Source: Agarophyton chilense
Taxonomy: Eukaryota > Rhodophyta > Florideophyceae > Gracilariales > Gracilariaceae
NCBI GenBank assembly: GCA_030374765.1
Contig: JARGXX010000017.1
Span: forward strand, 273,014-337,013
Direction: 5' to 3'
Length of the DNA: 64,000 bases
Shown here: positions 32,812 through 42,723 of the stretch, piece by piece
Layout of the letters: every line of letters begins with the position of its first letter
Numbering within the stretch: the first letter of the stretch is position 1
The notes under the pieces: generated by a model
Told to the model about the DNA's origin: nothing
The model's database searches: none
Seen by the model: the letters and a program-made list of their open reading frames with translations, nothing else
Position numbers and translations under genes: made by a program

Positions 32812-33830
32812 TGTGCGGTCTTCGAAGCACCGTATCTGAGAGTACTTCTGAAAGATGCCCAAAGTGTCGTTAGTTGTACGAAAGTACTTTGATTGGACGG
32901 GCAGTGCATCGATGTACTCACATATCCGACGCATAGCTTGCAGGTCGCTTTCTTCTGTCTCGTTCACTGCCTCGACTACCCATCCGTCAGTACACCCGCC
33001 TTCGAAGTCAACAAGGATGGCGTAATCGTCGCCTTCTATCATTAAACTGGTTGGGTTTGCATCACCCCAACCAGCATCGTCGCTGCTTTTTACACGTTTT
33101 TTTTTAATCATGAGTACGATACTTCACTTGCCCAGGTCTTTTCCCTCAATAAATGGCATCAAAAAGTCTTCTACATGACTGTCGCTAGTTTCTGCGACAG
33201 CATGCAGCCCAAGTACGTTTGGATGGTGACCGAACCTATGCAACATTGTTATTTCTTGTTCGGAGGTTTCGTCGGATATTCCTGTTCTATGTATCTGTTT
33301 CGAAGCGTAGAATCCTAGAGATCCTTTTACGCGCACTTTGTACATGTTTAGCAGAATTTCCATGACTCGCTCCACATGTCTCACATCGACAACCTTCACT
33401 CCCGGAAGATGTTCTCGATGTACTCCACGGCAGATTTTGGCTTCTGGTGTTTGACAATCTTCGGATGACCATCGATTGTGCGCAATTGGATCATGACAAG
33501 CTCTTCGTTCTTTTGATGTTCAGAAAGCGAGTGGATGGAAGGCCAGAGCAGCCCCAAATAATCGTATGATACATCTTGCAAGGTATGCTAATTCTCAGCG
33601 TCACACGCCCTGGAAGCCCTTGGAACAAAATCGTTCTGCTGAAATAACTCTTCCTCGTTGTTCATTTCATGAACTGCAAAATACTGGACTTTGTCGTAGT
33701 CCAACCGAAAATCCCCGTAAGAGCAGTCTGATCGACCGCACAATTTTTTGTGCGGTGGTGCAATATCGAAGACTCTGGTCAGTGCTTAAAGAGCCTACTC
33801 AGAACACCTTCTTGAAACGCAATTATACAC
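32785..33830 (-). pseudogene. Protein-kinase-like gene, degenerate copy A
   Basis: Homologous to 36759-37925. Readable pieces are VKVVDVRHVERVME, SEQEITMLHRFGHHPNVLGL, PFIEGKDL, and after a stop and a deletion of about ten residues, AGWGDANPTSLMI and ILVDFEGG. The catalytic-loop DAKPDN of copy B reads DANPTS here, removing the conserved Lys and Asn, so even a restored frame would be a pseudokinase. Upstream parts lie in other frames up to about 33830. A duplicated pseudogene is the best reading. Confidence 0.75.
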
Positions 33831-33834
33831 TGCG

Positions 33835-36008
33835 TTGCGCAGCGCGAGTTACGGAGCGATGAAAAACGGTGGCGAATGCTGTGGGAGCGAGGCCGATGTG
33901 CGCGGTGTGACGGAGGAGCAACGACTCGGATTTGTTAGAGCAACGGCGGAGGCTAAGCTAGACAGTGCAGAGCGTGGCCATGGGCGGCACAATGCTACCT
34001 TGGACCCTCTTTCTGTGTGCAGCCATCCGGCGAATGTGGGCCTTTTCTGAGTGGTGGGCAAACAATCATCACGCACGTATGTACAGTCGTAACAAACAAA
34101 TAAAGGGCATGACCCGCCGGAGGACGAGTAGAAGAGGTCGGCCATCGATTTCACCTGTTTGTAAAAGCCTTGCGAAATGAGTGAGCTACTTACACTCCAT
34201 ACGACCGTGTACTGGGACAGAAATGCCAAACTCGCAAGTTGCCGACTGCGCGTGTCGTTGCGCACTGGCATCATTGCAATCAGCTGGAGCAGGAGCGTTA
34301 CGCAGCCGTCGTGGGATGTCCGCTCGACGCAGTGCCAAGACATAGTCTCAAGTTGCTGATGATGAACTCCGCCGTTCTTGCGCTGCCGCGCTCCTCACCC
34401 GCACAACCGCCACTTTTAATACCCTGCTGAGTTCAGCCTCCGCAGGGCATCGCCGATCTCCACGGTTACCCTGAATTCCATCTGTCAATCCGATACGCCA
34501 GCAACTGCAGCATCTCACACGCTGTCTCCCACAGATGACGTAGATTACGTGCGCAGTCTTTCGTCTAACTTAAAGTCACGGCTGACTAATGTTCCACCTG
34601 CCCAAGCAATGTGGGAAGTAAGAACTCACCGTCTCCGAGCGCCAAAAAGAAAAGGCGAATTCTCCAAAAAAAACTGGCCCTGCACAGAATGAAACAGCGA
34701 CTGAAGCGTGAAAACGAACCTTAGAGAAAGGTTGCGGGTTACTCGGCGATATAGGTTTCCCAGATTACCGACATCAGGTGATGGAATTCGAGCTGCTCGT
34801 CGTGCACGCGCGACAGAGAGAGGTGTTATTATTGATGTTAGTTAGAAACGGTGTGGATGCGAGGACGCTGTGAGTGGCAGTGCGATGGGGCGGCGAGGTG
34901 CGCGTCAGCGTCGGTGGCGAACAGATGGGACACGGATTGTGTGGATGTTGGCGGCGTGTGCGGTGGAAGACAAGTAGGGAGATCGGCGGGCTGGTGGTCA
35001 TAGCTGATGGTGGCGATTAGATGGGCGGAGACGTGTGGGGGGTCGTGACGGCTAGATGCGGGCGCTTGTAAGCATGCAGGAAGCTTCTTTCCGGAGCATG
35101 TCCGCTTGCGTCCACGGGGCGGCGGCGAAGGCGACCGGTTAACACAAAACGGTCGTTTATTGGACCTTTGGTATTAGATGAGGTCATTTGTATGGGTTAT
35201 ATCGAAAACCGAGTGCAGACAACGGGGCACGATACAGCGAAATCGGGCCCGAGCCTACAGATAACCTATAAATATCCTCTAGAGTAGGAGGTAGCCATTT
35301 ACGACTCAACACTCGTTCTTCTCTCAACCGCTCGAGCCGCCTTTGCGTGCACGCGGCATTTTGGCGTGCAACCGACTCAAGCCCGCTCTGGACGTGGACA
35401 CGCCGCAGCTCTTCCGCCGCGCCGCCGAGTAAGATACGACAGGCCGAGCGTGCCGCCCGTGCTGCGCGCCTTTAGCACAAGGCTCTTCTTCAGTGAGCGT
35501 TACAAAATCGCTTGCCTCTCCAAGTATCCACATCAAGCCTTACACTCTGTTCAGCCACTGACAACGCCTACGAACACTCGCCGTCGTGCCGCGCCGCCTT
35601 GCAAGCGCACTTCGTCGCCTAAATGACGCTCGTTGGATCCGCTGCTTCCATGCACACGTTCCGCATGGTACCGCGCCAATAAGCCACCGCTTCCTTGCAA
35701 GTACGCTGCGTCACTCGCTCACTTTCTCCCTCTATGCTCCTTCCTGCGTGTGCCACGAGTTTCGTTTCCGAATCGCTTCTGAACTTCTCGTGACCTCCGT
35801 TTTCGCGTTGACAGCGTACGACAGCATAGACGCCGTCGCGCTCGTCGCTGACGCCGACCGGCGTTTCGTCAGCATGGACAATGCTGCCGCTGTCGCACTG
35901 AGCGAGCCGCCTCAAACATCCGTCTGCTGATATCGAAAACCTGAGAGGACGCATCTATCACTCCGGGGCGCAGCGTCTTCCGCGCAGAAGATTAGACAAG
36001 CGCACAAC
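33835..36008. other. Unresolved GC-richer segment between the kinase duplicates
   Basis: Several overlapping frames of 60-164 codons occur on both strands (for example minus 33849-34343 and minus 35619-35954, plus 35366-35626), none with motifs. A TATA-like site lies at 35267-35274. The segment is absent from the other side of either duplicate, so it was probably present before, or inserted after, the duplication. Confidence 0.35.
35267..35274 (+). promoter_or_regulatory. TATA-box-like TATAAATA
   Basis: TATAAATA is followed about 35 bases later by CTCAACACTCGTTCTTCTCT, a pyrimidine-rich initiator-like run. It could be a promoter of an unrecognised plus-strand transcript or an LTR core. No gene downstream is certain. 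Confidence 0.3.
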
Positions 36009-36329
36009 GTGCCGCAACTTTTCACTCACCGCGATCCAAGGCGCACGTCGACGATGGACTTGCTCCCCGTCATTGACATGCTCCCTGTCATCGACATTCT
36101 CAGGGAGGCACAAGTACTGGCACCTCACTCGTTGCCCGAGTACGAAGCGGAAGCTTGCGCTCGTCTTGCCGCCTTGTATCATCGTTTTCCTGCTGTTTGC
36201 AACGCGGCTAGGGAGCCTCGCTACAACGGCGTGGCATTCGCTTTTCTACAAACTATCGAACTCCAGCTGATGGCAGACGTTGACTGCCTTAACGGTACTC
36301 TTCTTGTGCATACGTATACAGAAAGATAG
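36009..36329 (+). CDS. Hypothetical 106-aa ORF
   Basis: Unrecognised. It has an internal duplication LLPVIDMLPVIDIL, followed by a helical stretch (EYEAEACARLAALYHRFPAV). It sits just upstream of the conserved short ORF at 36318-36565 on the same strand and could be its 5' part in a different frame. Low confidence that it is translated. Confidence 0.3.
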   Translation: MPQLFTHRDPRRTSTMDLLPVIDMLPVIDILREAQVLAPHSLPEYEAEACARLAALYHRFPAVCNAAREPRYNGVAFAFLQTIELQLMADVDCLNGTLLVHTYTER

Positions 36330-36565
36330 TCGAAACCGTGCTTGCAATTCCCGATTCGATGCTACTTTTTCCTAAGCTTCAGATCCATACGCCAAAAACG
36401 AGGATATCAGCGTGGCAGAGTTATAATCTCCTTTCAAACTTTCGCGACGCAGTTCAAACGTCATGTGCATGTCAAGGCGAGTCGGATATAGGTGCGGCCA
36501 CAGCAAATTGCACAAGAGATTATGTGCAAACTCAACTGTTAACCCCCGGATCGGCCGACGTCTGA
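36318..36565 (+). CDS. Conserved unknown short ORF, copy next to kinase-like gene B
   Basis: Encodes VETVLAIPDSMLLFPKLQI, then ISAWQSYNLLSNFRDAVQTS, and ends QLLTPGSADV. The homologous ORF at 32433-32811 shares about 60 percent of residues by eye and the same stop. Two Cys in TSCACQGES are partly kept. Function unknown. It is convergent with the kinase-like gene 190 bases away, and the pair duplicated together. Confidence 0.4.
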
Positions 36566-36758
36566 TGTGCAGTGTACGAGACTCCGAAGCGACACGTAGT
36601 CCTTGAAGATGCCCAAAGTCTCGCTAGTTGTACTTCTGGACTACATGTTTGTAGTTCAAACCCAGTGTTATTTGAATTTGGTCTTTAGATGTGCTCATCG
36701 TTGTGCGATATCGAAAGAATTGCGATGAACGCATACCATTTCGAAGGCCCTTCTGTTT

Positions 36759-37925
36759 TTACTTAGATTGGGCCGGCAGTGCATCGATGTACTCACATAT
36801 CCGACGCACAGCTTGCAGGTCGCCTTCCCTTGTCTCCTTCACCGCCTTGTCTACCCATCCCTTACTATACCCGCCTTCAAAGTCAACCAAGATGGCGTTA
36901 TTATCACTTTCTATCATTATATTGTCTGGTTTAGCATCACCCCAAACAGCATCTTGGCTATGTATATGGTGCACTGCGTCAACAATCTGCTTCTTCCACG
37001 TCTTTTTTTGATCATGAGTAGCATGCTTTACTTGCCACAGGTTTTTCCCCTCAATAAATGGCGTCAGAATACCTTCTACTTGTCCTTCGCGAATTTCTAC
37101 GACAGCATGCAGCCCAAGTATATTTGGATGGTGACCGAACCTATGCAACATTGTTATTTCTCGCTCGAAGGTTTCGGTTGCTCCTAATCTATGTACCGTT
37201 TTCAAAAAGTAGAATGCTGGGGAACCTTTTACGCGCACTTTGTATAGTTGACTGCAAAGTTCCACGACTCGTTCCACATGTCTCACGTCCACAACTTTCA
37301 CCCCAGGGAAGGTGTTCTCGATGCACTCTACGTCAGATATCGGCTTTTTGTGTTTGGTCATCTTCAAATGACCATCGATTGTGCGCAACTGGATTCTGAC
37401 AATCTCTTCGTTCTTTTCCTGTTGGGAGAGCGAGTGGATGAAAGGCCAGAACAGCTTCAAGGCTTCAGACGATACATCATCCATAGCTTGGTAATCTTCA
37501 GCTTCACAAGCCCTTGAAGCCCTCAGAACCAGATCGTTCTCCTGACATAATTCTTCGTCGTTGTTCATTTCAAGCAACGCGAAATACCGGACTGTGTCGT
37601 AGTCAAATAACAGCTCCCAGCTATTGTATTCAAGGCCCATGTGAATCTCTCTAAACACGCTCCAATTGACAGCCTCCATTTGTGTAAATGAGTGGTGCGA
37701 ACAATGAAGATGCTGATGAGTGTCTCTAAGCTTTGTACAACTCGCAACAACTTCTTCAGATGCGAGGGGTGTATTGCTCGGCATGGGCTTCAGAGCGATG
37801 ACCCGACGAGAGCGAATGATGGGAAGTAGCGCCGGTGAGCCATTTGAGGGCCTTTTGGTACACAGCGGTACAGTCGTGGGTATAGTGGACGTGCGCGAAC
37901 AAATGGAGAACATGATGGTGGTCAC
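36759..37925 (-). CDS. Protein-kinase-like protein, copy B (388 aa)
   Basis: The C-terminal 170 residues form a eukaryotic protein-kinase-like fold. YKVRVKG is in the glycine-loop position and FYFLK (Lys about 240) would bind ATP phosphates. FEREITML carries the helix-C Glu (about 253), VWGDAKPDNIMI the catalytic loop (Asp about 328, WGD in place of HRD), and LVDFEGG the metal-binding Asp (about 348, DFE in place of DFG). All key acids and the Lys are present, so activity is possible. The N-terminal 200 residues are not recognised. The true start is uncertain: Met at 37679 is an alternative, and a better-looking N-terminal frame at 37756-37941 suggests a frameshift near 37760. The ORF ends at AQSK, whereas copy A reads on. 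Substrate unknown. Confidence 0.65.
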   Translation of the reverse strand: MTTIMFSICSRTSTIPTTVPLCTKRPSNGSPALLPIIRSRRVIALKPMPSNTPLASEEVVASCTKLRDTHQHLHCSHHSFTQMEAVNWSVFREIHMGLEYNSWELLFDYDTVRYFALLEMNNDEELCQENDLVLRASRACEAEDYQAMDDVSSEALKLFWPFIHSLSQQEKNEEIVRIQLRTIDGHLKMTKHKKPISDVECIENTFPGVKVVDVRHVERVVELCSQLYKVRVKGSPAFYFLKTVHRLGATETFEREITMLHRFGHHPNILGLHAVVEIREGQVEGILTPFIEGKNLWQVKHATHDQKKTWKKQIVDAVHHIHSQDAVWGDAKPDNIMIESDNNAILVDFEGGYSKGWVDKAVKETREGDLQAVRRICEYIDALPAQSK

Positions 37926-37969
37926 TGTTTCTGTATGTCAAAACATTACAGTGACAGAACAGTCTTAGT

Positions 37970-38726
37970 GTCTACACGCCCGGAAATTTGACCTCATATG
38001 AGGCCAACATTTCTCTTAAAAAGTAACTGAAATTCATTCAAGATATGAATTCTGAAATTTAGAGCTAAAAGAAAGAAAACAAAAATAAAAACCATAAGTC
38101 TTTATCGCTGACGAAAAGGCTCGGGAAACTATTCAAACAGAGTTTTAATACTCTTCTTTAAAACGATATACTTTTGGTGTAACAAACTAAAGTAGTTGCA
38201 AAAAAACAACAATGAACGTTTTTTGGTCTTAACCGATCCAAAGAAAACATGTCGAAAGGCAATATCTCTTTAAAAAATCTAGTTTTGAATACTTCAACCG
38301 TTGAGTCCATCAAAAAAGAGTGTCCAGCAATATGTATCAGTTATGAAGACCTTTAAAACTGCAATAATTCATCAACAACAAAGAAAAATGAAATGGATTC
38401 ATATAAAGCCAATTGAATTCATTTTCAGCCATCATTTGTAAAGAACATTGTTTTCAAAGATGCATAGACCTCATATGGGAGAATTGTCGGATTGAAAGTA
38501 CGAAATCACTATTTTAATCGATTTTCAGTCATAGCTATCGTTCTCAAGCTATTCATAGCGTCTCTTTGACTGTCACATCGTTAAAAAAGGGGTTTACTGT
38601 TATGTCAATCAGTCTTGAAATATATGATTTTTTTTAAAAATATTCAGTAGGTTTGGAGATTTCAAACAATTTTTTTCTGGACTCCCATTCTCGTCGAAAA
38701 TTTCTGAACGATTTTTCTATCCCCTA
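37970..38726. other. AT-rich non-coding DNA
   Basis: No ORF above 60 codons and no gene-like composition. CCTCATATGAGG at about 37991-38002 is a 12-bp palindrome, and a related GACCTCATATGGGAG occurs near 38468. It may include promoter sequence for the ORF at 38727. Confidence 0.45.
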
Positions 38727-39035
38727 ATGGACCTTCAAGATCTTCTTGCAACCAAATTTACCGCTGACCAGCCACCAGCAGTTTTAACATATGAAATACT
38801 ACCTGAAGATCTGGCAATCCAACAGATTTACTTTTCGTCTGAGGACAACAGACGCCATTGCATGCCACAGTACGCCAAAAACATGTGCGGTCAAGAAGCC
38901 TGTAAGGCTGTCGTCGACGTTGACGTAGCCGTTGATTTTGCCTCAATGGTCATGATAAATCGTACGTCGTTTGTCAGAGAAATTCTATTTGCGCTTTCAT
39001 GTCAATCAGAGAAAAACAGCTCTATCATGCGGTAA
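38727..39035 (+). CDS. Hypothetical 102-aa ORF, possible first exon of the following relic
   Basis: Begins MDLQDLLATKFTADQP and contains VDVDVAVDFASMVMINRTSF, FVREILFALSCQSEKN. No domain recognised. A GTAAAGT donor-like site overlaps its end and a CAG acceptor-like site follows 37 bases later, so it could be spliced to downstream sequence (LKQVTPENRP), but splicing into the next segment meets a stop soon after. It is likely part of the decayed transposon protein gene that follows. Confidence 0.35.
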   Translation: MDLQDLLATKFTADQPPAVLTYEILPEDLAIQQIYFSSEDNRRHCMPQYAKNMCGQEACKAVVDVDVAVDFASMVMINRTSFVREILFALSCQSEKNSSIMR

Positions 39036-39219
39036 AGTACATTTAAGACTAGAAAACGCCCACTTTCAGACACTTAAGCAAGTAACACCAGAGAACAGAC
39101 CGACAATACCAGTGCATGCTAGGTACTGGGCGGAAGACGGGTGTGCATAAAACATTATAAGCAGTAGTTCAGCTTTCTTCTATAACTGTAGCCCTTCATT
39201 CTAGGTCTGTGGTAGATGC

Positions 39220-40240
39220 TGAAATGCCGCAAGTCTACGAGTCTGGAGCGACCCTGCGTCGTACTTGGAAGTGGGATGTGCATCTTGTGATCAAAAGTGC
39301 GTTTTAGATGACAAATGCATCTGACTACGGTATGGAATGTTTACGAGGACAGAGCTCTTTTAATAAGTTATAAGTTCTGCTTCTTTCCTCACACTTCACA
39401 AAGCGAAAACTCTTCGAAATGTACGAGGAACAGTTAGAAACTCTTCACACGGGCTTGATCTCCCACATGCCGCGATTCTGCATGCCGCCTAGCTCTATTA
39501 CCTACAACTTATTTACGAGGTATTAGTCACGAGTCATTCCCCTTCTTAGATTTTCCAGCACAGGCTCTGATTTCTGTGACACATGTGTCACTCTTCGTGA
39601 TACAATCTCTTGCCTTGGACCAATTGATGTTCGCCCTGTCGCGGCGAAAGCCCGTATCACTAGCCACCTGCAAATGGCAAAGGATGAGTTCCGTATTTAA
39701 AAGTCTGTTTCTGCTGCTGCAGTGACAGATAAACAACAGACCATTGGCCATTTTGTGTTTGACTTCGCCGAAAAGGTGCTTCTTCCGCGACTGCAGAAGC
39801 AGACCGGACGAATGCATTTTATAACTGGGCTTAGGTTGGACCTCTTCGGTGTTTCCTGCAGTAACTCGAAAACTACAAGCATCATCGGATTGGTCGAAGG
39901 GCATTGGCCACAGGAGAAGACTGCAAACATCATCCTTTCTATGCTCCATCACAGCATTTCGTCGTTCACATAGCAAAACCATCGCACAGATAGGAAGCTT
40001 TCTCTTCATGCCGATAACTGCAGCGGCCAAAAAAAGAACAGAATTGTTCTCTTCTACCTAGTTTGGCGTGTCATGCTTGGTCTTGAAGACGAGGTGACGT
40101 TGCTTTTCTTGATACCGGGGCACACAAAAATGTGTGCCATGGTTTCTTTGGGCATATCAAAAGAGCATTGCGGAAGTCTGAGGTGATCATTCCTGCTGAT
40201 ATGATGGAAGTCATTCGCAAGAGTTCAGTATCTAATGTGG
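39220..40240 (+). pseudogene. DUF7869-like transposon-associated protein, relic
   Basis: Reading plus-strand frames across breaks gives STGSDFCDTCVTLRDTI (Cys knuckle), HLQMAKDEFRI, FVFDFAEKVLLPRLQKQTG, HADNCSGQKKNRIVLFYLVW, RVMLGLEDEVTLLFLIPGHT, and after one shift FFGHIKRALRKSE. The HADNC-GQ-KN block, GHTK and GHIK match a widespread eukaryotic protein family (DUF7869-like) found in many transposon-rich genomes. The first Asp of FDFAEK and the Asp of HADNC could be catalytic acids of an RNase H-like fold; this is inference. At least three frame breaks are present, so this is a relic. Open minus-strand frames over it are shadows. Confidence 0.6.
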
Positions 40241-40560
40241 TATTCCACTGAAGACTATAGAGGTATCGGGGCAGTGGGTATCCACAGAAATAACCGCGAA
40301 GAGCGGGTGTCGTCTTGCGAGCGACGGTTCTTAGATAAGAAGAGAGTGTGCGGAAAGCAGCCAGGTGTGCATGAACAATTGGGGAAATACGTGTATTCAC
40401 GAAGCAGATTTCCAGATGCGGCGGTACGTTATTCACACGAGATCGGCTCGACAACCCTTGTGACAGCACAAATAAGCAGGTGAAAGTAGAGAAACCAACA
40501 CACACACACACACACGGAAAGCTTTAGAAAAAGGGCGGTAAACGCGCAACAGTAGAGGGT
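40241..40560. other. No gene recognised; ends in a CA microsatellite
   Basis: Probable 3' tail of the preceding relic. An 82-codon plus-strand frame here shows no motif. Confidence 0.35.
40497..40515 (+). repeat. (CA)n microsatellite
   Basis: About nine uninterrupted CA dinucleotides. Confidence 0.9.
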
Positions 40561-41160
40561 ATCCTCGGAACAAGAGCTATAGCTCAGAACGGTTAAGAAC
40601 TGATACTATAGGTGCCCTTTTGTGGTAAACCACTTTAGGATGTCTAGGACTCAACAAGATGGTGTTTAGGTTGGTTGGCCTTCGCCGTCCTCACCTGGGC
40701 CTTGCGCTCTTTAATGTGCCAAGAGGCAAAGCAGGTAATGTACAGTAAGGCATACAAGTGGCGAGCCACTACATAATTATCTAATACTTGGTGATGGCAC
40801 CTTACAGGGTACACTAGATACAGTACTTCCTAATTAAATTTCTCCTGTCCCAATCTTTCCATGAAGTAATTCTTCTCATAAATACTCGTAATCGAGTATA
40901 GCCCAAGCAATAGCTTATGAATGCCGTATCGCGACTTCGTAGTATTTCGATCGGTCGAACTCTGGTGCATCCAGAATGCTACATATCCCCGCCGTTAAGA
41001 GCGGGGCCCCCGTGACGCATTGTCTGTAAAAGCAAACGCAGCGCGCTTCTAGGCCATTCCGATTCTGCTTTTCGTATCACAACCTTGTGTTTTCCCACTC
41101 CACCTTGCGATCATCTCGCTATTCCATCCTTCTAGCTTTTTTTGTATCGGACATCTCGCG
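40561..41160 (+). repeat. LTR-like non-coding segment
   Basis: No ORF. ATAAATA at 40878-40884 could be a core promoter. CCCCGC-CGTTAAGA-GCGGGG near 40986-41006 forms a 6-bp hairpin, and a short pyrimidine-rich leader precedes the ORF at 41161. The layout resembles an LTR and leader before gag, and a chromovirus tail lies nearby, but no second copy was found to prove an LTR. Confidence 0.3.
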
Positions 41161-41823
41161 ATGAGCACCCTTCCGTCTTACGTGGTCAATCCACCTACGT
41201 CCTATGACGATCTCGACAACTCTCCGTTTCAGCAGACTTCTGCGCCTCCTAGAGGTTCCGCTCCACTCTCCCGAACTGTCCCTTTGCCGCAATCGGCTTC
41301 CAGTCCTGGTCCTGCATGGCTCTCCTCCACAGCAGCTGTTCTGCAACCTGCGTCCTCCTCCGTACAGAGGTTCTCACATTATGCAGACTTCGTCTGGTAC
41401 GACCCCTGGACTAACCACCATATCAACGGCGATCACGCCAAAGTTCTGCTAGAAACTCCGAGAGCAATGCCTCCAACCCAGCCGACTGGTTGCATACACG
41501 AGCTAACTGCTCAGAATGCCGACGAACTCGTTGACGAGATGCAAGAAATCGATTGAGACGAAGAGCCAGAAGAGGTCATCATCGAGGATCCCGCTTTGGG
41601 TGAGAACGACGGCATAGAGCCAGTGGTCCCTGCAGCGATGCAGAGCGCTGTACCTGAGCCTGTTCGACCCGCAGTGGCTTCCCACGATGCCAAGCTTGGC
41701 AATCTGAGGCAGTTCCTCGAAGACGTTTGGATTCCTCCTCACCTTGTTCAAGGAAATCGACAGCAGATGCTGGATCTCTTGCGCTCCTCGATGGGTATCA
41801 ACTCGGATAACCCGAATCCCTAA
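41161..41823 (+). pseudogene. Unrecognised 220-codon ORF with one in-frame TGA
   Basis: The frame opens MSTLPSYVVNPPTSYDDL, is Ser/Pro-rich for 80 residues, contains HYADFVWYDPWTNHHI, and is broken by TGA at 41554-41556 (MQEID, stop, DEEPEEV). It then continues in the same frame to NSDNPNP. TGA is one C-to-T step from CGA. AATAAA lies 58 bases past the stop. The position after an LTR-like region would suit Gag, and the C-terminal RQFLEDVWIPPHLVQGNRQQ could be a capsid helix, but I cannot identify it. It converges on a minus-strand chromodomain. Confidence 0.45.
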
Positions 41824-41880
41824 CTTTCCTGCCTGAGGGCACTGTCACAAACCGACTAGCGGTAGTCTTGAGATAACCAA

Positions 41881-41886
41881 AATAAA
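41881..41886 (+). terminator. Poly(A)-signal-like AATAAA
   Basis: Lies 58 bases downstream of the stop of the ORF at 41161-41823, a suitable position for a polyadenylation signal. Confidence 0.35.
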
Positions 41887-42023
41887 ACGCTTTGATCTTC
41901 TGCAACTTCTTTAATTCTTCTTCTTTCTGCGAGGCCTCTTCTCCTCTTGCTTCACTTCTCACTTCTTTTGGACCTCCCCTTCATTCTTCCTCCTCCTGGA
42001 GTTACTTCGTACTTCTGTAGGGG

Positions 42024-42723
42024 TCAGATTCGACCAGGCTCTCCTAACACAACCAAACCGACGAGAGCGTCATCAATAGTGTCTGGAACCTCCAGTTTAG
42101 CACGTCGGCAGTACGCGAGCACGTGTGATCGTGGTAGATTGCGTATGGGCTCCCATATATTGTCTTCGGGTTGATACCCATACCAACGCACTTTAAACAG
42201 TAAACGGTCTAGGAGACAGACTGCAGTTTGCTGCGCGCTCACAGCGCGGATCACCGTGTCTCCTCTCACTGCTACAGTGGGAGCTATGATTATGTCATGG
42301 ACGGATGCGCCGTTTGCCGGAGAACTGTTTTTCAGCCCTGTGAGTCGGATCTTTGAACTCTTTTCACCACGTGGCAGCTTTGGGATTATTTTGCCCTGCG
42401 GCGGTACGTCCGCAATCTCCTGCAAAACCAGTGGCTGTGATGGCTCCTGCACCTCAATATCTCCACGTGTGGACTCCGCTTCCTGTACGTCAGCTTCTCG
42501 ATCTGGCGCACCAACTACTCGATCGGGAGAATTGCGCTCCACCTCAGTACGTCTCCGTATTACCACGGTATATTCGTCGAATTCGACAACTTCATGCGGT
42601 CCTGAAGCGATCGGTGCTTACTTAGGACGGCGTTTCCGTTCTTTGTCCTCTCCTGTATTCCGGCTATCTTCCCTTTCCACTATCACGAAACCGAGTCCTC
42701 CGACTCGGATATCCGGGAGTGCC
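42024..42723 (-). pseudogene. Chromovirus pol tail with chromodomain, joined to helicase copy 1
   Basis: The minus-strand frame from 42566 holds an acidic/Gln-rich linker, then LLFKVRWYGYQPEDNIWEPI and NLPRSHVLAYCRRAKLEV, a clear chromodomain. Upstream, after a stop, the same kind of sequence continues (VVEFDEYTVVIRRRTEVE) to about 42723, where it abuts helicase copy 1 without spacer. No integrase is present, so only the 3' end of an element remains. It differs clearly from the chromodomain at 5606-6037, so it represents another family. Confidence 0.8.

Noticed and set aside
39527..40030. 167-codon minus-strand ORF
   Set aside because: It lies antisense to the DUF7869-like blocks, whose conserved motifs are on the plus strand; a shadow frame.
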